From positions 2,833,431 through 2,872,563 of the forward strand of contig NZ_RDBI01000040.1 in NCBI RefSeq assembly GCF_008042125.1: a stretch of DNA of 39,133 nucleotides. The letters run 5' to 3'. The notes beneath the pieces are model-generated. The model saw nothing but the letters and a program-made list of their open reading frames with translations. It searched no databases and was not told the DNA's origin. The DNA comes from Streptomyces sp. MS191. GTDB taxonomy: Bacteria; Actinomycetota; Actinomycetes; Streptomycetales; Streptomycetaceae. Shown here piece by piece: positions 22,808 to 31,851 of the stretch (positions are counted from its first letter, which is position 1; every line of letters begins with the position of its first letter). The position numbers and the translations under genes were made by a program.

Positions 22808-23835
22808 TACGGATCGCGCTGGACGAGGCCACGCTCGGGGCGACCCGGATCGCGATCAGTCCGCCGCGGGACGCGTTCTCCGCCATGCGCCTGGCGCGGC
22901 CCTCCCGGAACCCGTCCTGGCCGTACCGGCCGTGGGTGGGCCGCGCGCGTGAGGTGTGACGCGAGGACGACCGGCTCAAGCCGCTGCGGGACCTCTTCGC
23001 GGAGGGGCGCTACGAGGTCTCCGACTTGCCGCTGCCCCGTCCGGTCGGCACGGTCCACGTGCACGAGGAGCTCGACCAGCTACGCGGCACCGACCCGGAG
23101 TTCGTGCGCGCCCACGCGGCCGTCTGCTCCCCCGGGATGGCCGACGCACCTTTCCTCCAGCCGTATCTCAAGGACCCGGAAGCGGCCTGCGCGGCGCTCG
23201 CCGATGCCTACGCCGCCTGCTGGGAGGGCGCGATCGAGCCGTACTGGCCGACCATGCGCCGGCTGGTCGAGGACGAAGTCCTGCTGCGGGCCCGGACGTT
23301 CGCCACCGAGGGCGTGGACGCCCTGTTCGCCGGGCTGGAGGCACGGCCACGCTGGGAGCGGCCCGTGCTCGAACTGACCAAGCACGACGAGGCGGAGTAC
23401 GCGGCCGGTGAGCGGCGCCTCGTCCTCGTGCCGCTCGTCTTCGCCGAGGGCTGCCGGCTCTGCTCGACCGACGATCCCGAGGTGCTCGCGGTCTCGTTCC
23501 AGGCGCGGGGAGCCGCCGCCCTGCGCGAGCCGGCCGGGCCCGTGGCCGAGGACCGCCTTGGGCTGATGCCGGGCCGCGGCCGGGCCGCCGTGCTCCGGGA
23601 GCCGGCCGGCCCGCTCACCACGGCCGGCCTCGCGGACCGGCTCGGGTTCGCGCCCAGCACCGTCTCGGAGCACCTGTCGGTGCTCGCGGAGGCGGGTGTG
23701 GTGACCCGGCACCGGGTCGGACGCTCCGTCTACTACCGGCTCACGGACACCGGCCGTTCACTGCCGGCCCTGCTCACCGGACAGGACGTGCTCGGTGCGT
23801 CGCCTGACCGCGGGGCCGGTGGCGGGAGCGCGTGA
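22804..23835 (+). pseudogene. ArsR-type (DUF5937-like) regulator with in-frame stop
   Basis: The reading frame from TTG 22,804 (overlapping the methyltransferase TGA) gives MIRIALDEATLGATRIAISP ... WVGRAREV, then a TGA at 22,957-22,959. It continues in the same frame as REDDRLKPLRDLFAEGRYEV to a winged-helix domain (LTTAGLADRLGFAPSTVSEH, VGRSVYYRLTDTG). Family members read through this position without a stop, so a point mutation (for example CGA to TGA) is likely. A restart at TTG 23,026 could make a 269-residue product with the DNA-binding domain, but it has no clear ribosome-binding site. Likely a decayed regulator of the neighbouring transporter gene. Confidence 0.85.
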
Positions 23836-23897
23836 CCTCGGGGCCGTCCCGGGCGCGCCGCGGTCACCCTCGCCCTCGCCTGAAAGGCCACCGACGG

Positions 23898-24717
23898 ATG
23901 TTCCGCTTCCGCCTCCGCTCCCTCGCGCCTTCCGCTTCCGCTCCTGGGTCCGGCTCGCGGTGGTCGGCGGAGTCCTCTCCCACCGGGCCCTGTTCAACTG
24001 GACGACGCCACCGATGTTGATCGGAACACTGCTGGTCGGACCGGTGCTCCGGGTCTTCTTCCTCGTCTTCCTCAGCCGCGAGCCGGGCGTCGCGGACGAC
24101 CGCTTCCCGCTGATCGGCGACGCCGTGCCGGCGGCTTCCGCCTCCGGTGTCCACGGCGGCACCATGGCCGTCGCGAACGAGCGCCGCCACGGCACCCTCG
24201 GCGCGTGCTGCTCTCCCCGCGTTCCCGGATCCCGCTGCGGGCCGGGCGCGCCCTTCCGTACGCGCCGAACGGCACGCCGGCCGGCGCGTTCGTGCTCGCC
24301 GTCGCGGCGCCGGCGCTGGGTATGCCCGTGCCGGCGGGCGCGCTGCCCGGCCTCGCCCCGGTGCTGCCCGTCGGGGCCGCCGCCTGCGCCTCGTTCGGTC
24401 TCGCGCCGGGCGCGCTCGGGCCGCGCCTGCGCGATGTGTTCCTCGTCTCGAACGTGGCCGGTTCGGTGCTGCTCCCGCTGACCGGCGCCGCCGTGCCCCG
24501 CGGCACCCTGCCGGGGTGGATGCGGGCCGCCTGCGAGCTGCTGCCGCTGACCCACGCGGCCGACGCGGCGCGCCGGCTCGCCGACGGCGCCGGCCTCGAC
24601 CGGATGCTGCTCGGCGCCGAGTTCGCGGTGGGAGCCGGGTACGCGGTCCTGGCCCTGGCGCTGCTCGCCGTCCTCGAGCGGGGCAGCCGGCGCCGGGCCA
24701 CGCTCGACGTGATGTGA
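23898..24717 (+). pseudogene. ABC-2-type permease remnant with frameshifts
   Basis: The translated pieces are in three frames. MFRFRLRSLAP (from ATG 23,898) passes into RLAVVGGVLSHRALFNWTTP ... GTMAVANERRHGTLG in a second frame. Near 24,203 the sequence continues as VLLSPRSRIPLRAGRALPYA ... MLLGAEFAVG in a third frame. Membrane helices typical of ABC-2 permeases are recognisable (LIGTLLVGPVLRVFFLVFLS; AFVLAVAAPALGM), some with Pro/Arg substitutions. At least two indels are needed. The expected ATP-binding subunit gene is not present. Both this and the preceding regulator are decaying together. Confidence 0.8.
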
Positions 24718-24928
24718 CGAAACCCCCTGGGAGGAGGCTCCGGGCGTCCACCGGGGCCTCCAGGACCGTGCCGCCGAAGCCGTGGGCAGGTCCACTACCG
24801 GCCATATTCGTGAACCCCCGCGGGGAGCGCCCGTGTCGTTCACCCGGAGTTCGCCCGCATGACGCCGGGAGGTGTCAGCCTCGGGCTCCGGGGCCGCGGG
24901 GGCCCGTCGAGGGGAACGGGGTACAGGC

Positions 24929-25126
24929 ATGGAGAGCGGGCCTGCGATCTTCGCCGGGACGGCGTTCGCGCTGTTCGGGGGAGCGCTGCTGCTGTGGACC
25001 GCGGCACGCGTACGACACGGCCGGCCCGTGGCCCACGGCGTCGACACCCGCGCGGCGGCGACCCTGACGACGATCTTCGGCGCCGCCTTCCTTCTTCTCG
25101 GCGTGTGGTGCTTCGGACGGCTCTGA
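24929..25126 (+). CDS. Small two-helix membrane protein
   Basis: Sixty-five residues from ATG 24,929. There are two hydrophobic helices (IFAGTAFALFGGALLLWTAA and LTTIFGAAFLLLGVWCFG) joined by a short basic loop (RVRHGRPVAHGVDTR). Upstream, GAACGGGGTACAGGC has no strong ribosome-binding site. The 211 bp before it (24,718-24,928) show no other gene. I do not recognise the family; the gene could be ancestral to this spot, next to topA. Confidence 0.55.
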   Translation: MESGPAIFAGTAFALFGGALLLWTAARVRHGRPVAHGVDTRAAATLTTIFGAAFLLLGVWCFGRL

Positions 25127-25241
25127 CGCCCGCCTCCGGCACCCGCCGCGCGCGACCGCGCCCCGCCGGACCAGCGGTCCGGGCGGCAGGAATGCCAGCA
25201 CTCGGGTTACCGTTCGAGTGGCCGTTGCGGGCTTTCGCCGT

Positions 25242-25272
25242 TTGACACGGGGGCGGGTTGTACCGTCACACT
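25242..25272 (+). promoter_or_regulatory. Candidate topA promoter with off-length spacing
   Basis: A consensus TTGACA lies at 25,242-25,247, about 120 bp upstream of topA. TACCGT (25,261-25,266) is 13 bp away and CACACT (25,267-25,272) 19 bp away; neither is ideal. Promoters with non-optimal spacing can be supercoiling-sensitive, which would suit topA, but that is speculation. Confidence 0.35.
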
Positions 25273-25363
25273 CCGCAGCGTCGGCAGCGTCACCGTCCGT
25301 GCCGCTGCTGTGCGTGCCAGCGCCGTACGTGCCACCGAGCGTCGACCGGAGAGAAGAGCGAAG

Positions 25364-28201
25364 TTGTCCCCGACCAGCGAGACCGCAGAGGGCGGCCGCC
25401 GACTCGTGATCGTCGAGTCGCCTGCCAAGGCGAAGACGATCAAGGGCTACCTCGGCCCCGGATACGTCGTCGAGGCGAGCGTCGGGCACATCCGCGACCT
25501 GCCCAGCGGTGCCGCCGAGGTGCCGGAGAAGTACACGGGTGAGGTGCGCCGTCTCGGAGTCGACGTCGAACACGACTTCCAGCCCATCTACGTCGTCAAC
25601 GCCGACAAGAAGGCGCAGGTCAGGAAGCTCAAGGAGCTGCTGGCCGAGTCCGACGAACTCTTCCTCGCCACCGATGAGGACCGCGAGGGCGAGGCCATCG
25701 CGTGGCACCTCCAGGAAGTCCTGAAGCCCAAGGTCCCGGTCCACCGGATGGTCTTCCACGAGATCACCAAGGACGCGATCCGCGAGGCCGTCGCCAACCC
25801 GCGCGAGCTGAACCAGCGCATGGTCGACGCCCAGGAGACCCGCCGCATCCTCGACCGGCTGTACGGCTACGAGGTCTCGCCGGTCCTGTGGAAGAAGGTC
25901 ATGCCGCGGCTGTCCGCCGGCCGCGTGCAGTCCGTCGCCACCCGGCTCGTCGTCGAGCGGGAGCGCGAGCGCATCGCCTTCCGCTCCGCCGAGTACTGGG
26001 ATCTGACCGGCACCTTCTCCACGGGCCGGGCCGGGGACCCGTCCGACCCGTCGTCGCTGGTCGCGCGGCTGGCCACGGTCGACGGCCGGCGTGTCGCCCA
26101 GGGCCGTGACTTCGGTGCGGACGGCCGGCTGAAGTCCGACCAGGTGCTGCACCTGGACGAGGCGAACGCCCGCGCCCTGGCCGCCGCCCTGGCCGAGACC
26201 TCCTTCGCCGTCCGCTCGGTCGAGTCGAAGCCGTACCGCCGCTCCCCGTACGCCCCGTTCCGGACGACGACCCTCCAGCAGGAGGCGAGCCGCAAGCTGG
26301 GCTTCGGCGCGAAGTCGACCATGCAGGTGGCCCAGAAGCTGTACGAGAACGGCTTCATCACCTACATGCGTACGGACTCGACCACCCTGTCCGACACCGC
26401 CGTCGCGGCGGCCCGGGCGCAGGTCACGCAGCTGTACGGCGCCGACTACCTGCCGGAGAAGCCGCGCGTCTACGCCGGCAAGGTCAAGAACGCGCAGGAG
26501 GCGCACGAGGCGATCCGCCCCTCGGGTGATCGTTTCCGCACTCCGGCGGAGACCGGTCTGACCGGCGATCAGTTCCGGCTGTACGAGCTGATCTGGAAGC
26601 GCACCGTCGCCTCCCAGATGAAGGACGCCACCGGTAACTCGGTCACCGTGAAGATCGGCGGTGTCTCGGCCGACGGCCGCGACGCCGAGTTCACGGCCTC
26701 CGGCAAGACGATCACCTTCCACGGCTTCATGAAGGCGTACGTGGAGGGTGCCGACGACCCGAACGCCGAGCTGGACGACCGCGAGCGCAGGCTCCCGCAG
26801 GTCACCCAGGGCGACGCGCTGTCGGCGCAGGAGATCACCGCGGACGGCCACGCGACGAAGCCGCCGGCCCGCTACACCGAGGCCACGCTCGTCAAGGAGC
26901 TGGAAGAGCGCGAGATCGGCCGCCCGTCGACGTACGCGTCGATCATCGGCACGATCCTGGACCGCGGCTACGTCTTCAAGAAGGGGACGGCCCTCGTGCC
27001 CTCCTTCCTGAGCTTCGCCGTGGTCAACCTCCTGGAGAAGCACTTCGGCCGGCTCGTCGACTACGACTTCACCGCCAGGATGGAGGACGACCTCGACCGC
27101 ATCGCGCGGGGCGAGGCCCAGTCCGTCCCGTGGCTGAAGCGCTTCTACTTCGGTGAGGGCGAGGCGAGCGGCGGCGCCGGTGCGGCCGACGCGGGCAACG
27201 GCGACGGCGACCACCTCGGCGGCCTGAAGGAGCTGGTCACGGACCTCGGCGCGATCGACGCGCGCGAGATCTCCTCCTTCCCCGTCGGCAACGGCATCGT
27301 GCTGCGGGTCGGGCGCTACGGCCCGTACGTCGAGCGCGGGGAGAAGGACGCCGAGGGGCACCAGCGCGCGGACGTCCCCGACGACCTCGCCCCGGACGAG
27401 CTGACCGTCGAGCACGCGGAGGAGCTGCTGGCCAAGCCCAGCGGTGACTTCGAGCTGGGCACCGACCCGGTCAGCGGGAACCAGATCGTGGCCAAGGACG
27501 GCCGTTACGGCCCCTACGTCACCGAGATCCTGCCCGAGGGCACGCCGAAGACGGGCAAGAACGCGGTGAAGCCGCGGACGGCCTCGCTCTTCAAGTCCAT
27601 GGCGCTCGACACGGTGACGCTGGACGAGGCGCTCAGGCTCATGTCGCTGCCGCGTGTGGTGGGCGCGGACGCCGAGGGCGTCGAGATCACCGCGCAGAAC
27701 GGCCGCTACGGCCCGTACCTGAAGAAGGGCACGGACTCGCGGTCGCTGACGGACGAGGAGCAGCTCTTCACGATCACGCTGGAGGAGGCGCTCGCGATCT
27801 ACGCGCAGCCCAAGCAGCGTGGCCGGGCGGCCGCCAAGCCGCCGCTGAAGGAGCTGGGCGTCGACCCGGTCAGCGAGAAGCCGGTCGTGGTCAAGGACGG
27901 CCGCTTCGGCCCGTACGTGACCGACGGCGAGACGAACGCGACCCTGCGGACCGCCGACAGCGTGGAGACGATCACGCCGGAGCGCGGCTTCGAGCTGCTG
28001 GCGGAGAAGCGGGCCAAGGGGCCGGTCAAGAAGACGGCGAAGAAGGCACCGGCCAAGAAGACGGCCGCGAAGAAGACCGTCGCCAAGAAGACCACGGCCA
28101 AGAAGACGGCCGCGAAGAAGACGACGGCGAAGGCCACGGCGACCAAGACGGCGGCGAAGAAGACCGCCGCCGCGAAGTCGACGGCGGCCGAGCCGGAGTA
28201 G
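25364..28201 (+). CDS. topA: DNA topoisomerase I
   Basis: 945 residues from TTG 25,364, the start that gives the usual SPTSETAEGGRRLVIVESPA N-terminus. The TOPRIM domain has IVESPAKAKTI and DEDREGEAIAWH. The catalytic Tyr334 is in ITYMRTDSTT. ELEEREIGRPSTYASIIGTI and the DRGYVFKKG segment are typical of type IA enzymes. It relaxes negative supercoils. No zinc fingers are present; instead the ~200 residues after ~670 hold repeated NGRYGPYxxxG-type modules. Residues ~887-945 are a Lys/Ala repeat tail (AKKTxAKK), the Streptomyces-type tail linked to high processivity. A terminator follows. Confidence 0.98.
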   Translation: MSPTSETAEGGRRLVIVESPAKAKTIKGYLGPGYVVEASVGHIRDLPSGAAEVPEKYTGEVRRLGVDVEHDFQPIYVVNADKKAQVRKLKELLAESDELFLATDEDREGEAIAWHLQEVLKPKVPVHRMVFHEITKDAIREAVANPRELNQRMVDAQETRRILDRLYGYEVSPVLWKKVMPRLSAGRVQSVATRLVVERERERIAFRSAEYWDLTGTFSTGRAGDPSDPSSLVARLATVDGRRVAQGRDFGADGRLKSDQVLHLDEANARALAAALAETSFAVRSVESKPYRRSPYAPFRTTTLQQEASRKLGFGAKSTMQVAQKLYENGFITYMRTDSTTLSDTAVAAARAQVTQLYGADYLPEKPRVYAGKVKNAQEAHEAIRPSGDRFRTPAETGLTGDQFRLYELIWKRTVASQMKDATGNSVTVKIGGVSADGRDAEFTASGKTITFHGFMKAYVEGADDPNAELDDRERRLPQVTQGDALSAQEITADGHATKPPARYTEATLVKELEEREIGRPSTYASIIGTILDRGYVFKKGTALVPSFLSFAVVNLLEKHFGRLVDYDFTARMEDDLDRIARGEAQSVPWLKRFYFGEGEASGGAGAADAGNGDGDHLGGLKELVTDLGAIDAREISSFPVGNGIVLRVGRYGPYVERGEKDAEGHQRADVPDDLAPDELTVEHAEELLAKPSGDFELGTDPVSGNQIVAKDGRYGPYVTEILPEGTPKTGKNAVKPRTASLFKSMALDTVTLDEALRLMSLPRVVGADAEGVEITAQNGRYGPYLKKGTDSRSLTDEEQLFTITLEEALAIYAQPKQRGRAAAKPPLKELGVDPVSEKPVVVKDGRFGPYVTDGETNATLRTADSVETITPERGFELLAEKRAKGPVKKTAKKAPAKKTAAKKTVAKKTTAKKTAAKKTTAKATATKTAAKKTAAAKSTAAEPE

Positions 28202-28220
28202 GCGCGGGACGGTACGGACG

Positions 28221-28250
28221 AGGGGCGGGAGCGCGAGCTCCCGCCCCTTT
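28221..28250 (+). terminator. Terminator after topA
   Basis: AGGGGCGGGAGC (28,221-28,232) and GCTCCCGCCCCT (28,237-28,248) form a perfect 12-bp stem with the tetraloop GCGA (GNRA type), followed by TT. Confidence 0.8.
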
Positions 28251-28399
28251 CGCATGGGGCGCGGCCCCCCGCGGCCGGCGAGGCCGGTTGCGCGGGTCCT
28301 GCGTCCCTCGTGTGGACGGGCGGTGCCCGGCCCCCGGCGGGGCGACGTTTGTTCGGGTGGAGGCCACGGGGAGTAAAAGGGTCCGGATAGGGTGGACGG

Positions 28400-31300
28400 A
28401 TGACGCGAGCAGAGCAGACGGACTCCGGCGCCGCACTTGTCGCAGATTCCAGGGAGCGTGCCGTGCGAGCGCTCCTGCGCCATCAGCCGCTCCGGCGATT
28501 GTGGAGTGCGCAGTTCGTCGGGGGGACGGGCGACGCCCTCGCCCTGCTGGTCCTGGTTCTGCTCGGCCTTCAGGCCGCGGTCACCGAGGGCTCCTTCGGG
28601 GGCGGCTACCAGGGCGCGGCGCTCGCCGTCGCCGCCGTCGTCGGCGCGCGGCTGCTGGCCGCCGTGCTCTTCGGGGCCGTACTCCTCGGCCCGCTCACCG
28701 CGCTGACCGGCCCCGGCGGCGTGCTCGACCGGCGCTGGACCATGATCGGGGCGGACGTCCTGCGGGTCGCGCTGCTCGTCGTGGCACCGCTGTGGATCGA
28801 CTGGACCCCCGACAAGGCGCTGTGGTTCCTGCTCGGCACCGTCTTCGTCACCGGCGCGGCCGAGCGGCTGTGGACCGTGGCACGCGAGGGCGCGGCGCCC
28901 GCGCTGCTGCCCGCCCCGCCGCTGGAGGGCGCCGCCGTCCGGCCCCTGCCGGACCACCTGGACGCGCTCCGCCGGCTGTCCCAGCGCACGAGCTTCCTCG
29001 CCGTCCCGGCCGCGGCGGCCGTGCTGCTCGTCGCCACCCTGCTCGGCGACCTGCTCGGCACCGGCATCGAGTGGTTCTCGCTGCACCAGGCCGCCCTCGG
29101 CTCGTACGTCGCCGCCGGCCTGTTCGCCGCGTCCGTCTCCGTCCTCTACTTCATCGAGCTGCCCGGCGGTCAGACGCCGAGGCCGCGCTCGCCCCTGGAG
29201 GGCCTGCGCCGCCCCCGCACGGACAAGGGCAGGGAGAACGGCCGGACCGGCACCGTCCCGCTGCTCGTCCTCGCCTGCGCCGTCGTCGCCGGAGCCGTCA
29301 CCGCCGCGGCCGCCGTATCCGTCCTGCACGCCTACGACCTCGGCGGCGGCCCCGTCACGTACGCGCTGCTGATCCTCGCGCTGAGCGGGTCCACCGCCGT
29401 GGGCATCCGCACGGCCGGCTCCGTCCTCACCGCCCTGTCCCGCCGCCGCCTCCTCGCCCTGGCGATCGCCCTCGCGGGTGTCGCCCTGCTGGCGATGGGC
29501 CTGGTGCCGGACACGGCGACCGTGCTGTTCCTCGCCGTCGTCGCCGGATACGCGAGCGGGGTGGCAGCCCACACCGGCCACACCCTCATCGACCAGGAGA
29601 CCGAGGAGGCCCGGCGGCCCCGGGTCACCGAGCACCTCCAGGCCGTCGTCCGGGTCGGCATGGCCCTCGGCGCCCTCGGCGCTCCGCTGCTCGCCGCGGT
29701 GATCGGCCGCCACCGCCTCGGCTCCGGCAGCTTCGTCTTCGCCCACGGCGGCGCCGCCTTCACCCTGATGCTGGTCGGCGCGCTGCTCCTGCCGGTCGCC
29801 GTGATCGTCCTGGCCAAGACCGACGACCGTTCCGGCGTCCCGCTGCGCCGAGACCTGCGGGACGCGCTCCGCGGCGCCGACCCGGTCCAGGCCCAGGCGC
29901 CGACCGGCTTCTTCATCGCCCTGGAGGGCGGCGACGGCGCCGGCAAGTCCACCCAGGCCCAGGCCCTCGCCGACTGGATCCGGGCCAAGGGCCACGAGGT
30001 CGTCATCACCCGTGAGCCGGGCGCCACCCCGATCGGCAAGCGGCTGCGCTCGATCCTGCTCGACGTCTCCAGCGCCGGCCTGTCCAACCGCGCCGAGGCG
30101 CTGCTGTACGCCGCCGACCGCGCCGAGCACGTCGACTCGCTGGTCAAGCCCGCCCTGGAGCGCGGCGCGATCGTCATCTCCGACCGCTACATCGACTCGT
30201 CCGTGGCCTACCAGGGCGCCGGGCGGGACCTGTCGCCTACCGAGATCGCCCGCATCAACCGCTGGGCGACGGGCGGGCTCGTCCCGCACCTGACCGTGCT
30301 CCTCGACGTCTCCCCGGAGACCGCGCGGGAACGGTTCACCGAGGCGCCCGACCGGCTGGAGTCCGAGCCGCCGGAGTTCCACGCCCGCGTGCGGGCCGGC
30401 TTCCTCGCCCTCGCCGCCGGGGACCCCGGCCGCTACCTGGTCGTCGACGCAGGCCAGGAGCCGGAGGCCGTGACCACCGTCGTGCGCCACCGGCTCGACC
30501 GGATGCTGCCGCTGTCCGAGGCCGAGGTGAAGGCCCAGGAGGAGGCCCGCCGCAAGGCGGAGGAGGACGCCCGCCGCCGCGCCGAGGAGGAGGCCGCCCG
30601 CAAGGCGGAGGAGGAGCGGCTGGAGCGCGAGCGCCAGGCGCAGCTCGCCAAGCTCCGCGCGGAGGAGGAGGAGCGCAAGCGCCGCGAGGAGGAGGAGGCG
30701 CGGCAGCGCGAGGCCGAGCGGCAGGCCGAGGAGGCCCGCCGGCGCGCCGAGGAGGCCCGGGTGGCCGCCGAGGAGGAGCGCAAGCGGCGCGAGGCCGAGG
30801 AGAAGGCCCGCCGCGAGGAGGAGGAACGCCGGCGCAAGCAGGCCGAGGACGAGGCCCGGCTGCGCGCGGAGGCCGAGGAGCGTCGCCGCGAGAAGCAGCG
30901 CAAGGCCGAGGAGGCCCTGCTCCGTGCCGAGGAGGCACGGCGCCTGGCCGAGGCCGCGGCGGCGAAGGCCGCCGAGGAGGCGGCGCGCAAGGCCGCGGCG
31001 GAAGCGGCGGAGAAGGCGGCCGCCGAGGCGGCGGCTGCGGATGCGGCGGCCGCCGCGAAGGCCGCGGAGGACGCCAGGGCGGCGGAAGCCGCCCGTGCCG
31101 CCGAGAAGGTACGGGCCGCCGAAGCCGAGAAGGCCGCGGCGAAGGCCCGTGCCGCCGAGGCCGAGAAGGCCGCGAAGGCGGCGGAGGCCGCCCGCGCGCG
31201 GAAGGCCGAGGAGGACGCCCGCGCCACCGCCGAGGTGTCCGCGAACGAGGTCACCGTCCCGACGCCGGTCGTGAAGCCCGACGACGTGACGCAGACCGTG

Positions 31301-31663
31301 CCGACCGTCTCGGCGAACGAGGTCACCGTCCCCACCCCGGTCGTGCAGCCCCAGCCACGGCCCGAGGAGGAGACCACGGTGCTGCCCCAGGTCCGGGACG
31401 CGGCCGAGACGGCGGTGCTCCCGCCCGTCCGGGACACCGACCCCGCCCACCGGGTGCCGCCGGGCTTCTTCCGCGACGAGCCGGCCGAGTCCGACGGGGC
31501 CAACGACCGCACGCGCGAGCTGCCCCAGCTCGACGAGCAGGGCCGGCCGCGGCGCCGCTCCGACTGGGCGGAGGAGACCCCGCTCGACGACCTGCCGACC
31601 CTGGCGGACGAGCTGCTCGGCCCGCACGACGACGAGGACGACGGCCGCCGCCGGCGTCGCTGA
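28400..31663 (+). CDS. tmk: Thymidylate kinase fused to an MFS-like membrane domain and coiled-coil tail
   Basis: 1087 residues from ATG 28,400. Residues ~30-490 form an MFS-type multi-pass membrane domain (about 11-12 helices). Residues ~503-705 are thymidylate kinase: IALEGGDGAGKSTQ (P-loop near 514), TREPGATPIG, a DRYIDSSVAYQGAGRDL motif and the LID region ETARERF. Residues ~705-950 are an almost unbroken Ala/Glu/Arg-rich coiled coil. The C-terminus has a 24-residue repeat (VSANEVTVPTPVV, nt 31,235 and 31,307) and TTVLPQV/TAVLPPV motifs, then an acidic/basic tail. It makes dTDP from dTMP. The same fusion is at this locus in S. coelicolor as I recall; membrane tethering of the kinase is an inference. 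Confidence 0.93.
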   Translation: MTRAEQTDSGAALVADSRERAVRALLRHQPLRRLWSAQFVGGTGDALALLVLVLLGLQAAVTEGSFGGGYQGAALAVAAVVGARLLAAVLFGAVLLGPLTALTGPGGVLDRRWTMIGADVLRVALLVVAPLWIDWTPDKALWFLLGTVFVTGAAERLWTVAREGAAPALLPAPPLEGAAVRPLPDHLDALRRLSQRTSFLAVPAAAAVLLVATLLGDLLGTGIEWFSLHQAALGSYVAAGLFAASVSVLYFIELPGGQTPRPRSPLEGLRRPRTDKGRENGRTGTVPLLVLACAVVAGAVTAAAAVSVLHAYDLGGGPVTYALLILALSGSTAVGIRTAGSVLTALSRRRLLALAIALAGVALLAMGLVPDTATVLFLAVVAGYASGVAAHTGHTLIDQETEEARRPRVTEHLQAVVRVGMALGALGAPLLAAVIGRHRLGSGSFVFAHGGAAFTLMLVGALLLPVAVIVLAKTDDRSGVPLRRDLRDALRGADPVQAQAPTGFFIALEGGDGAGKSTQAQALADWIRAKGHEVVITREPGATPIGKRLRSILLDVSSAGLSNRAEALLYAADRAEHVDSLVKPALERGAIVISDRYIDSSVAYQGAGRDLSPTEIARINRWATGGLVPHLTVLLDVSPETARERFTEAPDRLESEPPEFHARVRAGFLALAAGDPGRYLVVDAGQEPEAVTTVVRHRLDRMLPLSEAEVKAQEEARRKAEEDARRRAEEEAARKAEEERLERERQAQLAKLRAEEEERKRREEEEARQREAERQAEEARRRAEEARVAAEEERKRREAEEKARREEEERRRKQAEDEARLRAEAEERRREKQRKAEEALLRAEEARRLAEAAAAKAAEEAARKAAAEAAEKAAAEAAAADAAAAAKAAEDARAAEAARAAEKVRAAEAEKAAAKARAAEAEKAAKAAEAARARKAEEDARATAEVSANEVTVPTPVVKPDDVTQTVPTVSANEVTVPTPVVQPQPRPEEETTVLPQVRDAAETAVLPPVRDTDPAHRVPPGFFRDEPAESDGANDRTRELPQLDEQGRPRRRSDWAEETPLDDLPTLADELLGPHDDEDDGRRRRR

Positions 31664-31669
31664 CCGTCC

Positions 31670-31701
31670 GCCGGTGACGGGGCGCGGGCCCCGTCACCGG
31701 C
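31670..31701 (+). terminator. Terminator after tmk
   Basis: GCCGGTGACGGGGC (31,670-31,683) and GCCCCGTCACCGGC (31,688-31,701) form a perfect 14-bp stem with a 4-base loop, 6 bases after the stop. Confidence 0.8.
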
Positions 31702-31851
31702 GTTCCGCGGCTTGCGGGGGTGCCCGCGGTTCTGCTCCGGTCGGCGCCTCCGCCTCCTCCTCGGCCCCGCACCCTCTCCTTCCCTCCGATCCGGGACCCG
31801 CTGTCGGCGGGGTGCCCCACAATGGAGGGCGTACCTGAGGAGGGGCAGCAC

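Noticed and set aside
30540..31230. Nucleotide tandem repeat in tmk as a mobile or recombinogenic repeat
   Set aside because: The repetition follows from Ala/Glu/Arg coiled-coil codons (GAGGCC, GAGGAG); no exact long unit recurs.
24875..31627. 2250-codon open frame antisense to topA and tmk
   Set aside because: Same codon-bias artefact; repetitive Arg/Leu/Gly translation opposite two well-identified genes.
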